Positions 1 to 9,947 of a DNA stretch of 64,000 nt are shown here, piece by piece; position 1 is the stretch's first letter; each line of letters starts with the position of its first letter. The stretch is from Micromonospora sicca. Its GTDB lineage: Bacteria > Actinomycetota > Actinomycetes > Mycobacteriales > Micromonosporaceae. The position numbers and the translations under genes were made by a program. The notes under the pieces are model-generated. The model ran no database searches. It was not told where the DNA came from and worked only from the letters and a program-made list of their open reading frames with translations. Where the stretch lies: assembly GCF_003172935.1 (NCBI RefSeq), contig NZ_QGKS01000187.1, positions 55,433 to 119,432 of the forward strand, written 5' to 3'.

Positions 1-199
1 CTACACGATCATCAATCGGCTGGTCGCCGACGGCAGAGCAGTCGTCCTCATCTCGTCCGAGCTGCCGGAGCTCATCGGCATGTGCGACCGCATCTACGCG
101 CTCTCCGCCGGCCGGATCACCGGCGAGATCGCGGTGTCCGAGGCGACCCAGGAGAACCTCATGGCGCTCATGACGAAGGAGAAGGAGCCCTCCCGATGA
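1..199 (+). CDS. Sugar ABC transporter ATP-binding protein, C-terminal end (partial)
   Basis: Only the last 65 codons are inside the window. They read in frame from base 2 and contain the switch region of an ABC ATPase ([17 protein letters not shown]) followed by the short tail typical of the second ATPase half of CUT2-type sugar importers such as XylG, GguA or AraG. In this family a fused two-domain ATPase powers uptake of a monosaccharide through a membrane permease. The stop codon overlaps the ATG of the permease that follows (ATGA), so the two are translationally coupled. The substrate cannot be read from this fragment; the ara operon next door makes arabinose or xylose plausible, which is inference. 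Confidence 0.85.
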   Translation, partial: YTIINRLVADGRAVVLISSELPELIGMCDRIYALSAGRITGEIAVSEATQENLMALMTKEKEPSR

Positions 200-1443
200 C
201 CAGCACCAAGCCCGCCGCGTCGGAGCGCACGGCGTCGGAGAGCGCCCCGGCCGCCGCGCTGCACACCGGGACCAGCGACCCCCGTACGCTGATCATGCGC
301 AACCTGCGGCAGAGCGGCATCTATGTCGCGTTCGTCGTCATCGTGGCGCTGTTCGCGATCCTGACCGACGGGGTGTCGCTGAGCCCGGGCAACATCACGA
401 ACATCGTCCTGCAGTATTCGTACATCCTCGTGCTCGCCATCGGCATGGTCATCGTGATCATCGCCGGCCACATCGACCTGTCGGTGGGATCGGTGGTCGC
501 GCTCACCGGCGCGGTCTCCGCCGTGCTGGTCATCCAGCAGGGCCAGCCCTGGTGGCTCGGCGTGCTCGCCGCTCTCGCGGTCGGCGTCGCGGTGGGGGCC
601 TGGCACGGCTTCTGGGTGGCCTACGTCGGCATGCCGGCGTTCATCGTCACCCTCGCCGGCATGCTGCTGTTCCGCGGGCTCACGCTGCGGGTGCTCGACA
701 ACATCTCGCTGTCGCCGTTCCCGGCGGAATACCAGCGGGTCGCGAACGGCTTCCTCAACGGCCTGATCGGCGGCCAGGGCTACGACGCCTTCACCCTGCT
801 CATCGCGGCCCTCGCCGTGGCGGGCTACGCGGTCGGCCAGTTCCGCACCCGGGTCGCCCGGATCCGCTACCAGCAGCCGGTCGAGTCGTTCCCGCTGTTC
901 GTGGCGCGGGTGGTGCTGGTCGGCGCGATCGTCATGTACTTCGCCTGGCAGTTGGCCCACGCGCGCGGCCTGCCGATCGTGCTGATCATCCTGGCGGTGC
1001 TGGTGCTCGGCTACGGGCTGATGACCCGGCGCACCGTGTTCGGTCGCCAGGTCTATGCGATCGGCGGCAACCTTCCGGCCGCGATGCTGTCCGGGGTCAA
1101 GGTCCGCACGGTGAACTTCTGGCTCTTCGTCAACATGGGCTTCCTCGCCGGGGTCGCCGGGGTCATCTACTCCTCCCGGGCCAACGGCGCCCAGCCCGCC
1201 GCCGGCAACATGTTCGAGCTGGACGCGATCGCGGCGGCGTTCATCGGCGGCGCGGCGGTCGCCGGTGGCGTGGGCACCGTCGTCGGCGCCATGGTCGGCG
1301 GCCTGATCATGGCGGTGATGAGCAACGGCATGCAGCTGATGGGCGTCGAGCAGTCCACCCAGTCGGTGGTCAAGGGCCTGGTGCTGCTGCTGGCCGTGGC
1401 GTTCGACATCTACAACAAGCGGCGGGCAGGCGCCGCCCGGTGA
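196..1443 (+). CDS. CUT2-type sugar ABC transporter permease (MmsB/GguB/XylH-like)
   Basis: 415 residues with about ten hydrophobic segments and the motif GHIDLSVGS near residue 90, which is the signature of the BPD_transp_2 permeases of ribose, xylose and arabinose importers. The cytoplasmic N-terminus of about 45 residues is polar. Compared with the shorter permeases of the second transporter (50608-52724) it has an extended central loop (about residues 190-260), as in XylH/GguB. The ATG is chosen because it overlaps the upstream ATPase stop and removes a non-homologous extension. Converges with galM, with only 21 bases between the two stops. Likely function: import of a pentose or similar monosaccharide. 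No binding-protein gene is visible here; it may lie left of the window. Confidence 0.9.
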   Translation: MTSTKPAASERTASESAPAAALHTGTSDPRTLIMRNLRQSGIYVAFVVIVALFAILTDGVSLSPGNITNIVLQYSYILVLAIGMVIVIIAGHIDLSVGSVVALTGAVSAVLVIQQGQPWWLGVLAALAVGVAVGAWHGFWVAYVGMPAFIVTLAGMLLFRGLTLRVLDNISLSPFPAEYQRVANGFLNGLIGGQGYDAFTLLIAALAVAGYAVGQFRTRVARIRYQQPVESFPLFVARVVLVGAIVMYFAWQLAHARGLPIVLIILAVLVLGYGLMTRRTVFGRQVYAIGGNLPAAMLSGVKVRTVNFWLFVNMGFLAGVAGVIYSSRANGAQPAAGNMFELDAIAAAFIGGAAVAGGVGTVVGAMVGGLIMAVMSNGMQLMGVEQSTQSVVKGLVLLLAVAFDIYNKRRAGAAR

Positions 1444-1464
1444 GCTGCCGGACCCGGCGGGACG

Positions 1465-2496
1465 TCAGCGGGCGCCGAGCCGCCAGGTGGTGACCGAGCG
1501 GTACGTCTCGCCGGGCCGCAGCACCGGCGAGGGGAGCGCGGGCTGGTTCGGGGCCTCCGGGTACCGCTGGGTCTCCAGCGCGACGGCGTCCCCCTGCCGC
1601 AGCAGCGCGCCGTCGCGGCCCACCAGGGTGCCGTCGAGGCGGTTGCCGGCGTACACCTGAAGTGACGGCTGGTCGGTGCTCACCTCGAGGTAGCGTCCGC
1701 TGGCCGGGTGCTCCAGCCGCGCCGCCCGGCGCATGCCGTCGCCCCGCAGGTGGTAGGCGTGGTCGATGCCGGCCGCCCCCAGGACCTGCGGGTGGTTGCG
1801 GCGGGTCCGGTCGCCGATCGCGGCCGGCGCGGTGAGGTCGAACGGCGTTCCCGCGACGGGTTCCAGGCGTCCGAGCGGGATGGCCCGGTCGTCGACCGGC
1901 AGGTAGGCGTCGGCGTCCACGGTCAGCAGGTGGTCGTCGACGCTGCCCGACCCGGCGAGGTTGAGGTAGGCGTGGTTGGTCAGGCTGACCACGGTCGGCG
2001 CGGCGCAGGTCGCGGAGAGCTCCACGGTGACGGTGTCCGCCGTCACCCGGTAGCCGGCGCGGGCCGTCAACTCGCCGGGGAACCCCTGGTCGCCGTCGGG
2101 GCTGACGAGTTCCAGGGTGAGGGCGTCGGCGGCCTGCTCGACGACGGTCCACAGCCGCAGGTGGAAGCCGTCCGTGCCGCCGTGCAGGCAGGTGCCGCCC
2201 TCGTTGGTGGTGAGCGGATACGTGGTCCCGTCGAGGGTGAAGCGGCCGCCGGCGATGCGGTTGGCGTACCGGCCCACGGTCGCGCCCAGGTAAGGGTTGC
2301 GCGGGGACAGGTAGGACGCCACGTCGCAGTAGCCGAGCACCACGTCGACGCGCTGCCCGTCCCGAGATGGCATCCGCAGTCGCTGCACGGTGGCGCCGAG
2401 GTCGAGCACGGTGAGCTCCAGCCCGGACCCCCCACCCAGGGTGTACGCCGTGACGTCGCGTCCGTCGGGCATCGTCCCGAACCGTGCGGTGGGCAT
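1465..2496 (-). CDS. galM: Aldose 1-epimerase (mutarotase)
   Basis: 343 residues of the GalM family, which interconverts alpha and beta anomers of aldoses in the cytoplasm and here would supply the right anomer of L-arabinose to the isomerase. Visible family motifs are PYLGATVGRYANRI near residue 65, LHGG near 95, TNHAYLNL near 170 and the GIDHAY segment near 230. The ATG at 2496 has AGGAG about 8 bases upstream, and homology with the second copy (44535-45572) begins at this Met. It is the last gene of the first ara operon, behind araA and separated from it by a hairpin (2532-2573). The enzyme looks intact, but the operon's 5' end is damaged, so expression is doubtful. Confidence 0.93.
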   Translation of the reverse strand: MPTARFGTMPDGRDVTAYTLGGGSGLELTVLDLGATVQRLRMPSRDGQRVDVVLGYCDVASYLSPRNPYLGATVGRYANRIAGGRFTLDGTTYPLTTNEGGTCLHGGTDGFHLRLWTVVEQAADALTLELVSPDGDQGFPGELTARAGYRVTADTVTVELSATCAAPTVVSLTNHAYLNLAGSGSVDDHLLTVDADAYLPVDDRAIPLGRLEPVAGTPFDLTAPAAIGDRTRRNHPQVLGAAGIDHAYHLRGDGMRRAARLEHPASGRYLEVSTDQPSLQVYAGNRLDGTLVGRDGALLRQGDAVALETQRYPEAPNQPALPSPVLRPGETYRSVTTWRLGAR

Positions 2497-2531
2497 GGGG
2501 TCTCCTGGGGCTGGCCGGGGTGCGGGCTGGG

Positions 2532-2573
2532 TCCGGTGGCGCTGGCGGGGTTCCGGACACCAGCGCCACCGGA
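2532..2573 (-). terminator. Hairpin between araA and galM, copy 1
   Basis: A perfect 14-bp inverted repeat (2532-2545 with 2560-2573) separated by 14 bases. It sits between the stop of araA and the start of galM. The same hairpin, with near-identical stem sequence, is present at the equivalent place in the second ara operon (45641-45680), which argues for a conserved role as a partial terminator or 3'-end stabiliser. There is no U-tract. Confidence 0.6.
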
Positions 2574-2591
2574 GTCGGTGCGGGCCGAGGG

Positions 2592-4103
2592 CTACAGCCG
2601 GGCCGCGAGGCGGTGGTAAGCGGCGCTCCACCGCAGCTCACGCCGGATGTTCTCGGGGGTGGCGCCGGCGTCGATGACGACCAGTTCGGTGCCCAGCATC
2701 TCGGCCAGGTCGCGGAACTCGGCGGTGCCCACCGCCGTGGACAGCACCGTGTGGTGCGGCCCACCGGCGAGCAGCCAGCACTCGGCCGAGGTCGACAGGG
2801 TGGGCTGGGGCTTCCAGACGGCGCACGCGACGGGCAGCTTGGGCAGCGCCGCGTCGGGCTCCACGACGTCGACCTCGTTGAGGGTCAGCCGGAACCGCTC
2901 GCCCAGGTCGCTGATGCCCACCACCACGGCCGGGCCGGGGGCGGCGGTGAAGCGCAGCCGGACCGGGTCCTCGCGGTTGCCGATGCCGAGCGGGTGGATC
3001 TCCAGGGTGGGCTTCTGCCCGGCGATGGTGGGGCAGACCTCGAGCATGTGCGCGCCGAGGATCTTCTCCTGCCCGGGCACCAGGTGGTAGGTGTAGTCCT
3101 CCATGAAGCTGGTGCCGCCGGCCCGGCCGGCCGCCATCGCCTTGGTGGTGCGGAGCAGCACCGAGGTCTTCCAGTCGCCCTCGCCGCCGAACCCGTAGCC
3201 GTCGGCCATCAGCCGCTGCACGGCCAGGCCGGGCAGTTGCCGCAGCCCGCCCAGGTCCTCGAAGTTGGTGGTGAAGGCCTTGAACCCGCCGTCGGTGAGG
3301 AAGGTCCGCAGGCCGGCCTCGATCCGGGCGCCGTAGCGGAGTGACTCGTGCCGGTCCCCGCCGGGGCGCAGCTCGGCCGCGACGTCGTAGGCGTCCAGGT
3401 ATTCCCCCACCAGGTCGTCCACCGCCGCGTCGGGGGTCTGGTCGACGACGTCGACCAGCTCGTTGACCCCGTACGTGTTGACCGAGACCCCGAAGCGCAG
3501 CTGCGCCTCGACCTTGTCGCCCTCGGTGACGGCGACGTCGCGCATGTTGTCGCCGAACCGGGCCAGGCGCAGCGTCCGCAGCTCGTGCGCGCCCAGGGCG
3601 GCGCGGGCCCAGGCGGCGACCCGCTCGACGATGGCCGGGTTGCTGACGTGCCCCGCGACGATCTTGCGGGCGACGCCGAGCCGGGCGGTGATGAAGCCGA
3701 ACTCCCGGTCGCCGTGGGCGGCCTGGTTCAGGTTCATGAAGTCCATGTCGATGGTGGACCACGGCAGTTCGGCGCCCGCCTGGGTGTGCAGGTGCAGCAT
3801 CGGCTTGCGCAGCGCGTCCATGCCCGCGATCCACATCTTCGCCGGCGAGAAGGTGTGCATCCAGGTGATCACGCCGACGCAGCGGGCCGCGGCGTTGGCC
3901 TCCAGCACCCGGGCGTGGATGGCGGCCGCGTCGGTGAGGACCGGCTGCCAGACCACCCTGGCGGGCAGGGCGCCGCTGCCGTCGAGCTGCTTGGCGATGG
4001 CCTGCGACTGCTCGGCCACCTGGCGCAGCGTCTCCTCGCCGTAGAGGTGCTGGCTGCCGGTCAGGAACCACAGCTCGGGGGCGTGGTGGGGATCAGCGGA
4101 CAT
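2592..4103 (-). CDS. araA: L-arabinose isomerase
   Basis: 503 residues, the usual AraA length. Catalyses L-arabinose to L-ribulose with a divalent metal in the cytoplasm, the first step of the bacterial AraA-AraB-AraD pathway. Recognised by the N-terminal [31 protein letters not shown], the central [28 protein letters not shown] block that carries active-site Glu and His residues, and the C-terminal ELVVID segment. The ATG at 4103 follows a GGAG-type ribosome site. It lies between araD and galM on the minus strand and is a near duplicate of the araA at 45697-47208. No frameshift or missing motif was seen. Confidence 0.97.
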   Translation of the reverse strand: MSADPHHAPELWFLTGSQHLYGEETLRQVAEQSQAIAKQLDGSGALPARVVWQPVLTDAAAIHARVLEANAAARCVGVITWMHTFSPAKMWIAGMDALRKPMLHLHTQAGAELPWSTIDMDFMNLNQAAHGDREFGFITARLGVARKIVAGHVSNPAIVERVAAWARAALGAHELRTLRLARFGDNMRDVAVTEGDKVEAQLRFGVSVNTYGVNELVDVVDQTPDAAVDDLVGEYLDAYDVAAELRPGGDRHESLRYGARIEAGLRTFLTDGGFKAFTTNFEDLGGLRQLPGLAVQRLMADGYGFGGEGDWKTSVLLRTTKAMAAGRAGGTSFMEDYTYHLVPGQEKILGAHMLEVCPTIAGQKPTLEIHPLGIGNREDPVRLRFTAAPGPAVVVGISDLGERFRLTLNEVDVVEPDAALPKLPVACAVWKPQPTLSTSAECWLLAGGPHHTVLSTAVGTAEFRDLAEMLGTELVVIDAGATPENIRRELRWSAAYHRLAARL

Positions 4104-4133
4104 GGGAGGTCTCCTCGGGGTGGCCGGCGCCGG

Positions 4134-4811
4134 TCAGCGCTGGCCGTAGACGTTCTGGTAGCGGTCGAACAGGGAGTCGACGTCCCGCTCGGCGATCGGC
4201 GGCGGCCGGCCGAGCTGACGCGCGATGTGGACGGTACGAGCGACGTCCTCGCACATCACGGCGGCCTTGACGGCGGCCTTGGCCGACTTGCCGATCGTGA
4301 ACACGCCGTGGTTGCGCATGAGCACCGCCGGGGACCGGCTCCCGGCGAGGGTCTCGACGATCCCGTGCCCGATGGAGTCGTCGCCGATGAGCGCGAACGG
4401 GCCGACCGGGATGTCGCCGCCGAACTCGTCGGCCATCATGGTGAGCACGCACGGGATCGGCTCGCCGCGGGCCGCCCACGCGGTGGCGTAGGTGGAGTGG
4501 GTGTGCACCACCCCGCCGACGTGTGGCATGTGCCGGTAGACGTATGCCTGGGCGTCGGTGTCGGACGACGGCGCGTGGTCGCCCTCGACGACCCGGCCGT
4601 GCAGGTCGCAGACCACCATGTTCTCCGGGGTCAGCTCGTCGTAGGCCACCCCGCTGGGCTTGATGACCAGCAGGTCCCGGCCAGGTACCCGGGCCGACAC
4701 GTTGCCCGCGGTCCACACCACCAGCTCGTAGCGGGTCAGCTGGGCGTGCAGCCGGCAGACCTCCTCGCGCAGGTTCCGGATGGTCACGTCGACGTCGGTC
4801 AGGACGGTCAC
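4134..4811 (-). CDS. araD: L-ribulose-5-phosphate 4-epimerase
   Basis: 225 residues, class II aldolase/adducin fold. Converts L-ribulose 5-phosphate to D-xylulose 5-phosphate, the last ara step, feeding the pentose phosphate pathway. The metal-binding motif HTHSTYATAWAARGEPIP and the distal RNHGVFTIGK with the third His are present, as are the substrate-binding WTAGNVSARV and KPSGVAY segments. The start is GTG (4811), three bases after the TGA of araB'. It is followed by araA after 30 bases. Near duplicate of the copy at 47239-47916 (MTVLTDVDVTIRNLREEV against MTVLADVNATIRSLREEV). Confidence 0.95.
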   Translation of the reverse strand: MTVLTDVDVTIRNLREEVCRLHAQLTRYELVVWTAGNVSARVPGRDLLVIKPSGVAYDELTPENMVVCDLHGRVVEGDHAPSSDTDAQAYVYRHMPHVGGVVHTHSTYATAWAARGEPIPCVLTMMADEFGGDIPVGPFALIGDDSIGHGIVETLAGSRSPAVLMRNHGVFTIGKSAKAAVKAAVMCEDVARTVHIARQLGRPPPIAERDVDSLFDRYQNVYGQR

Positions 4812-4814
4812 GTC

Positions 4815-6242
4815 TCAGGCCTCCTCTCGACCGGCGGCGGTCAGGGCGGAGCGCCGCATCTCCTTGAGCCGCTTCATGACCGGGTTCGCGCCCCGGCCGA
4901 AGCAGTCGTGCAGCACCAGGTACTCGGCGAACAGCGCGTCGTAGGCCGCAGCCCGCTCCTCGTCGGGCACGAACGCGCCCCGGGTGACGCGCCCCATGGC
5001 CTTGGCCGCGCTGGTGATGCCGGAGTACGCGCCGGCGGCCACCGCGGCGTGGATCGCCGAGCCGAGTGCGGGCCCCTGCTCGGAGCCGAGGACCGACAGC
5101 GGCATCCGGGTCACGTCGGCGTAGATCTGCATGAGCAGCCGGTTCTTCGTCAGGCCACCGGCGATGACCAGCTCCTCGACAGGCACGCCGCTGGCCCGGA
5201 ACGTCTCCAGGATGACCCGGGTGCCGAAGGCGGTCGCCTCGAGCAGCGCCCGGTAGACGTCCTCCGGGCGGGTGGCCAGGGTCTGCCCGACGACGACCCC
5301 GGACAGCTCGTGGTCGACGAGGACAGAGCGGTTGCCGCTGTGCCAGTCGAGCGCGAGCAGCCCGTGCTCACCGACCGCCTGGCGGGCCGCCTTCTCGGTG
5401 AGCAGCTCGTGCACGGAGATGCCCCGCTCCTGCGCCTCGGCGGCGTACACCGCCGGCACGCCGGTGCGAGTGAACCAGCCGAAGATGTCACCGACGCCGG
5501 ACTGCCCGGCCTCGTAGCCCCACAGGCCGGGGATGATCCCGCCGTCCACGACGCCGCACATGCCGGGCACCTCGCGCAGCACGGTGCCCGACATGACGTG
5601 GCAGGTGGAGGTGCCCATGATCGCCACCATCCGACCGGCCTCGGTGGCCTGGGCGGCGGGCGCCGTGACGTGGGCGTCGACGTTGCCGACGGCCACCGCG
5701 ATCCCCTCCGGCAGGCCGGTCCAGGCGGCCGCCTCGGCGGTGAGCCGGCCGGCCGCCTCGCCGAGCTGGCCGACGGGGTGCTCGAGCTTGTCGACCACGA
5801 ACCGCTCGAAGCCGGGGTTGAGCGCGGCGAGGAAGTCCGGCGGCGGGTACGCCCCGTCCTGCAGGATGCCCTTGTAGCCGGCGGTGCAGGCGTTGCGGAC
5901 GTAGCCGCCGCAGAGCTGCCAGACGATCCAGTCCGCGGCCTCCACCCAGCGCTCGGTGGCGGCGTACACCTCCGGGTCCTCCTCGAGGACCTGCAACGCC
6001 TTGGCGAACTCCCACTCGGAGGAGATCAGGCCGCCGTAGCGCGGCAGCCACGCCTCCCCGCGCCGGCGGGCCAGCTCGTTGATCCGGTCGGCCTGCCCCT
6101 GGGCGGCGTGGTGCCGCCACAGCTTGACGTACGCGTGCGGCCGGCGGGCGTACTGCGGCAGCTCGCACAGCGGGGTGCCGTCGGCGGTGGTCGGCAGCAC
6201 GGTGCAGGCGGTGAAGTCGGTGGCGATGCCGATGACGTCGGC
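4815..6242 (-). pseudogene. araB: Ribulokinase araB, 5'-truncated
   Basis: Homology with the intact ribulokinase at 47919-49595 runs from ADVIGIATDFTACT (6242, residue 84 of the intact enzyme) to the C-terminal end, without frameshift. Upstream of 6242 the reading frame continues into sequence unrelated to AraB, so the first ~83 residues are lost, including the phosphate-binding VGVDFGTLSGRA motif of the FGGY kinase N-lobe. The FGGY_C half is intact (GGLTKNRLLMQIYADVTRMPL). Without its ATP-binding motif the product cannot be a working kinase. The break lies against a discoidin fragment on the other strand, and no promoter is seen, so araD, araA and galM behind it are probably poorly expressed. 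Confidence 0.9.
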
Positions 6243-6594
6243 TGACGGCGACACCGCGCCCACGTACATCAGGGGCTTCGGGACCGTCTTCCACATCTCT
6301 GCCGCGCAGACCGAGTGGAAGGAACTCGGCCGCACCTTCACCAAGGACAACGCGGTGCAGTACACGCTGGAATACAAGGACATCGCCACGAACACGTGGC
6401 GGCCGCTGGTCGACAGGAGCACGAACACCACCGCCTACACGGCCGACTACGTCACCTTCGACCGGGTGCTGACGAACGCGGTCCGGCTGAAGATCCTGGG
6501 TACGACCGAGAACGTCAAGGTCGGCGTCCACGAGCTCAACGTGTTCGGCGAGAACTACAACCTGGCTGCCTCGAAGGGCATGATCACCCCTTAG
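6243..6594 (+). pseudogene. Fragment of a secreted protein: end of a discoidin (F5/8 type C) domain
   Basis: From about 6246 the plus strand encodes about 116 residues that look like the second half of an F5/8 type C carbohydrate-binding domain: TEWKELGRTF, QYTLEYKD, TWRPLVDRS, ADYVTFDRVLTNAVRLKIL and VGVHELNVFGENYNLA, then a stop. Such domains are normally appended to extracellular glycosidases. No start codon, signal peptide or catalytic part precedes it; the frame runs straight into antisense araB. It is therefore the 3' remnant of a gene whose front was removed in the same event that truncated araB. A terminator hairpin follows at 6612. Confidence 0.75.
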
Positions 6595-6611
6595 CCAGAA
6601 GCAGTACGCAG

Positions 6612-6645
6612 GGAGCGGGCGAGATCAACCGATCTCGCCCGCTCC
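6612..6645. terminator. Bidirectional hairpin terminator
   Basis: A perfect 15-bp stem (6612-6626 with 6631-6645) with a 4-base loop AACC and CTTGTCTG after it. It sits between the end of the discoidin fragment on the plus strand and the stop codon of the GH43 gene on the minus strand, so it probably serves both. Confidence 0.85.
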
Positions 6646-6660
6646 TTGTCTGTGCTCGCG

Positions 6661-9621
6661 TTACCGCACCGTCAGGTTCTGGTAGTTGGCGGCGTGGGGC
6701 TGGTAGGTCGGGTTGCCGGAGTAGGCGACGTGGACCTTGTAGTTCCCGGGCGCCAGATCGGCGGTCGGCAGGGTGACGATCGCCTCGCCGTCCGCCAGCG
6801 GCACGACCTTCTCAGCACCGCCGAAGGTGACGGTGACCTCGCCGGTCGGGACGGGAGCCTCCTGGTTCTGCGCGCCCGCCGGCCCGACGGTCACGTTCAG
6901 GCTGAACGTGTCCCCGCGGACGACCGACGCCGGCGCGGCATTCGCGTGGACCGTGACGGCGGCCGGCCCGGCGGGCACATTGACCGACGCCGCGCCTTCC
7001 GACGCCTTCAGGTAGTCGAAGCCGAGGTACTCGGCCTTGACCGTCCGGGCGCCCGCGGGCAGACCCGCCGGCAGCGTGACCGTGGCCGCGCCGTCGTCCA
7101 GGTAGGCGAGCTGCGACCACGAGCCGACGCTGAACCGCACCTGACCGCCGATCTCGAACCCGTCGGCGGCCTTGACCGTGGCGGTGGCCGTGGCCGTCTG
7201 GGCCCCGCTCGCGTACGGCTGGACAGCCACCTCGGTGGTGGTCGCGACGTCGCTGTTCGGGATCTTGCGGATGTCGTTCCACTCGCGGAGGGTGAGCGGG
7301 ATGACGGTGCCGTGGCGCGGACGGACGACACCCGCGTTGATCATCGTGATCGACTTGGCGTTCCAGGTCGGGGCCTCGATGTTCTCGTGGCACGCGGCCT
7401 GGTATCCACCGCCGTTCGTGTAGCGGTCACCCCAGAGGTAGAACTGGTTGGGGCAGGAGGTGTCACCGGGGTTGGCCTTGAAGATGACAGGCCCCTCATA
7501 GCCCTGGTTGGCAACCCAGGTCGTGCGGCCCAGAGCCGGAGCGACCAGCTGCCAGTTGTCGATGTTGCTGTCCACGAAGTCGGTGTTCTTCTCCGAGAAG
7601 ATGTCCGAGCCCTGGTTGCCGGCCTCGTTCTTGGTCACCCGGTAGTAGTAGTCACCGACCTTGATCGCGGTGGTGTCGATCCGCGACTTGGGAGCCGGGT
7701 TCTGCCAGACCTTGGGAGCGGAGAACGTCTTGAAGTCGCGCGTCGTGGCGTACCACATCTGCGCGTTCCCCTGACCGGTGCGGTTCACCGGGTCGTTCCA
7801 CAGCGACTGCGCCCAGAAGACGACGTAGGCGCCGATCTCGTCGACCCACAGCGACTCGGGTGCGAAGGCGTTGCCCGCGTTGTCGGGCGCGACCTTCACG
7901 TGCCGCTGAGGAGTCCAGTGCACGAGGTCGTGCGACTCGAACACCTCGATGTACTGGGTGTCGTTGATGGCGTATCCGCCCTGGTCGTACCAGTTCAGGT
8001 CGGTGGCGATCATGTAGTACGTGTCGCCGTCGGGCGAGCGGACGATGTGCGGGTCGCGGAGGCCCTGGTCGCCCAGCTGAGAGATGAGCGACGGCTGGCC
8101 TCCGGTCAGACCGGTCCAGTCCAGAGCGGTGTTCCCGTTGGACGTGGCGAACATGATCTGCTCGCCGTCGGCGATTCCCTCACCCTTGAAGTAGCCCATG
8201 AAGTACCGCTCGTATCCCTCGGTGCGGGGCATGGCGGTGATGGTCACCGGAAACGACTTCGTCTGCGAGGTTGACCCCTTGGTGATGGTCGCCGTCAGGG
8301 TCGCGGCGACATCCGGACGGCCGAAGGCCGGGCGGGTCACCTTACCGGTCGGGGTGACGAGGTCGCTGGTCGACTTCCAGGTGATCGTGGAGCCGAACTC
8401 GCCCTTGGCCGGGAGGTTGATGTTTCCGCGTACGTCGTTGGTGCCGTACAGGGTGAGGTCGAGCTTGTCCCGGTCGACCGCCTGCGCGTCGTCGAACTCG
8501 GCCTTCACCACGACGGGGATCTCCCGGGTGATGACCTCGTTGGCGCCCTTTCGGACGGTCGCCGTGAGCGTGGCCCTCGCGTCCGGCTGCCCCTGCGCCG
8601 GGCGGGTGATCCGGCCGGTCACCGCGACCTTGCGGGCGCTGGCGACGGCCGGCGGGGTGTAGACCGCGACGACCGACGGGTCCGAACTCGTCCACGTGAT
8701 GGTCGAGCCCGCCACGGAGCCCACCTTGGGCAGGGTGATGTCGCGTACGATCGCACTGGTCAGGCCGAGGTCGATGGCCTCGGCGTCGGCGCGGACGCCC
8801 GTGGAGACGGTCTTCTCCGCCAGGGCGAGGGTCTCGTCGACGCTCACCGCCCGGTCGTAGACCCGGAAGTCCCGCAGCGTCCCGCGGAACGAGTAGTGGC
8901 CCGACGTCTGCGAGCGAGCCAGGAAGTTGCAGTTGGTCCCCGCGGCGTTCACCGACGGCGGCGTGGTCAGGTTCGTCGACGTCGCGTGCAGCACGCCGTC
9001 GACGTAGAGCCTGCCGGTCCAGCTCGTGCCGTTCGCGTTCAGCGACTGGGTGTAGGTGACGTGCGTCCACGCCCCCTCGGGCATGCGGACGCGGTTCTGC
9101 TGGAGGTTCGCCGAACCCACCGCGACGCGGAACCGCTGGGTGTTCGACGCGAAGATGGAGCCCTGGGCGCCGGTGTCGGCGTCGCACGAGCCGGACTTCG
9201 CGCCGAAGCTCCACATCTGGTGCTCGCCGACGTTCGCCGGGTCGATCCACACGTCGTAGTCGACGGTGAGGTTCGACATGCCGGCGGTGATGTCCTTCGG
9301 CAGCGCCACGTACGCACCGTTGAGGGCGGTCTCGTAGGAGTCGGGGTTGAACCTGACTCCCTTCCCGGTCAAGGTCGCCTTCCCCGGATTCACCAGCGTG
9401 GCGTTCGCCGCCGAGCCCGCGCTGCCCGAGTTGACCAGCGTCGTCCCGCTGGTCTCGTCGAGGGCGAAGTGGTGCACCAGACCATCGTTGAGCGTGTCCC
9501 CGGCCGCGTGCGAGGGCGTCGGTGCGAACGAGACCGAGAGAAGCGCGCCCAGGGCCAGGCCCGCGACACCTCTACCCTTCCGACTCAGCCTGTGACCCGA
9601 CCTTTGCTGTCGCAATCTCAA
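6661..9621 (-). CDS. Secreted GH43 arabinanase/arabinofuranosidase with LamG and Ig-like domains
   Basis: 986 residues. Order: Sec signal peptide with cleavage near SHA-A (about residue 40); LamG jellyroll (about 41-270); two atrophied Ig-like modules (about 271-470); five-bladed GH43 catalytic domain (about 471-790); Ig-like C-terminal part. GH43 catalytic acids are visible as RDPHIVR (base Asp), RIDTTAIK (pKa-setting Asp) and YEGPVIFK (acid Glu). Family knowledge: GH43 enzymes of this kind remove or cut alpha-L-arabinofuranosyl units of arabinan or arabinoxylan. I chose the TTG at 9621 because AAGGAG lies six bases upstream and the signal peptide follows; no ATG fits. A LacI-type operator lies 46 bases upstream. 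The same architecture forms the first half of the protein at 55730. Confidence 0.88.
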   Translation of the reverse strand: MRLRQQRSGHRLSRKGRGVAGLALGALLSVSFAPTPSHAAGDTLNDGLVHHFALDETSGTTLVNSGSAGSAANATLVNPGKATLTGKGVRFNPDSYETALNGAYVALPKDITAGMSNLTVDYDVWIDPANVGEHQMWSFGAKSGSCDADTGAQGSIFASNTQRFRVAVGSANLQQNRVRMPEGAWTHVTYTQSLNANGTSWTGRLYVDGVLHATSTNLTTPPSVNAAGTNCNFLARSQTSGHYSFRGTLRDFRVYDRAVSVDETLALAEKTVSTGVRADAEAIDLGLTSAIVRDITLPKVGSVAGSTITWTSSDPSVVAVYTPPAVASARKVAVTGRITRPAQGQPDARATLTATVRKGANEVITREIPVVVKAEFDDAQAVDRDKLDLTLYGTNDVRGNINLPAKGEFGSTITWKSTSDLVTPTGKVTRPAFGRPDVAATLTATITKGSTSQTKSFPVTITAMPRTEGYERYFMGYFKGEGIADGEQIMFATSNGNTALDWTGLTGGQPSLISQLGDQGLRDPHIVRSPDGDTYYMIATDLNWYDQGGYAINDTQYIEVFESHDLVHWTPQRHVKVAPDNAGNAFAPESLWVDEIGAYVVFWAQSLWNDPVNRTGQGNAQMWYATTRDFKTFSAPKVWQNPAPKSRIDTTAIKVGDYYYRVTKNEAGNQGSDIFSEKNTDFVDSNIDNWQLVAPALGRTTWVANQGYEGPVIFKANPGDTSCPNQFYLWGDRYTNGGGYQAACHENIEAPTWNAKSITMINAGVVRPRHGTVIPLTLREWNDIRKIPNSDVATTTEVAVQPYASGAQTATATATVKAADGFEIGGQVRFSVGSWSQLAYLDDGAATVTLPAGLPAGARTVKAEYLGFDYLKASEGAASVNVPAGPAAVTVHANAAPASVVRGDTFSLNVTVGPAGAQNQEAPVPTGEVTVTFGGAEKVVPLADGEAIVTLPTADLAPGNYKVHVAYSGNPTYQPHAANYQNLTVR

Positions 9622-9666
9622 TTGATACTCCTTGCAGGGGTGCCAGCCCGCTGGGGGGAAGAGGTT

Positions 9667-9680
9667 TGTTAACGCTAACA
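9667..9680. promoter_or_regulatory. LacI-family operator (arabinose regulon) before GH43
   Basis: TGTTAACGCTAACA, a 14-bp near-perfect palindrome in the 326-base gap between the GH43 start (9621) and the metal-sensor gene. It is identical to the site at 40626 and matches the consensus of the other sites. A TTGACC at 9701-9696 on the minus strand could be a -35 element 15 bases away; the -10 is not clear. The remainder of the gap shows no gene. Confidence 0.8.
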
Positions 9681-9921
9681 ATGGCGGCGCTACAGGGTCA
9701 ACGAGACGATGCGGTGCCACCAAGCGCCAACCGGGCTGGAGGTGATGGTCGTTTGGCGCGATCCGTGTGACCGACGTGTGCCCATCACCGCTCCCGCACG
9801 GCTCGACCAATCCAGGTCTACGCGGGCCATTCCCAACATCCCGGGTCAAAGCGCTGTCACTGGACGAACATCCCCGTAGCCCGCTCTCAGGTCACCGGCA
9901 CATCCCGACGCCTCTCTCCGT

Positions 9922-9940
9922 ACAGTGGACGATGTACTGT
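9922..9940. promoter_or_regulatory. Candidate operator of the ArsR/CmtR-type regulator
   Basis: Inverted half-sites ACAGT (9922-9926) and ACTGT (9936-9940) separated by nine bases, ending seven bases before the GTG start of the regulator. Position and symmetry fit autoregulation by a dimeric ArsR-family repressor with a very short or absent leader. Inference from symmetry only. Confidence 0.5.
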
Positions 9941-9947
9941 CCGTGGC

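Noticed and set aside
3348..6242. Very long open frame on the plus strand across araA, araD and araB
   Set aside because: It is the antisense of three well-supported genes; long open antisense frames are expected at this GC content, and its product is low-complexity.
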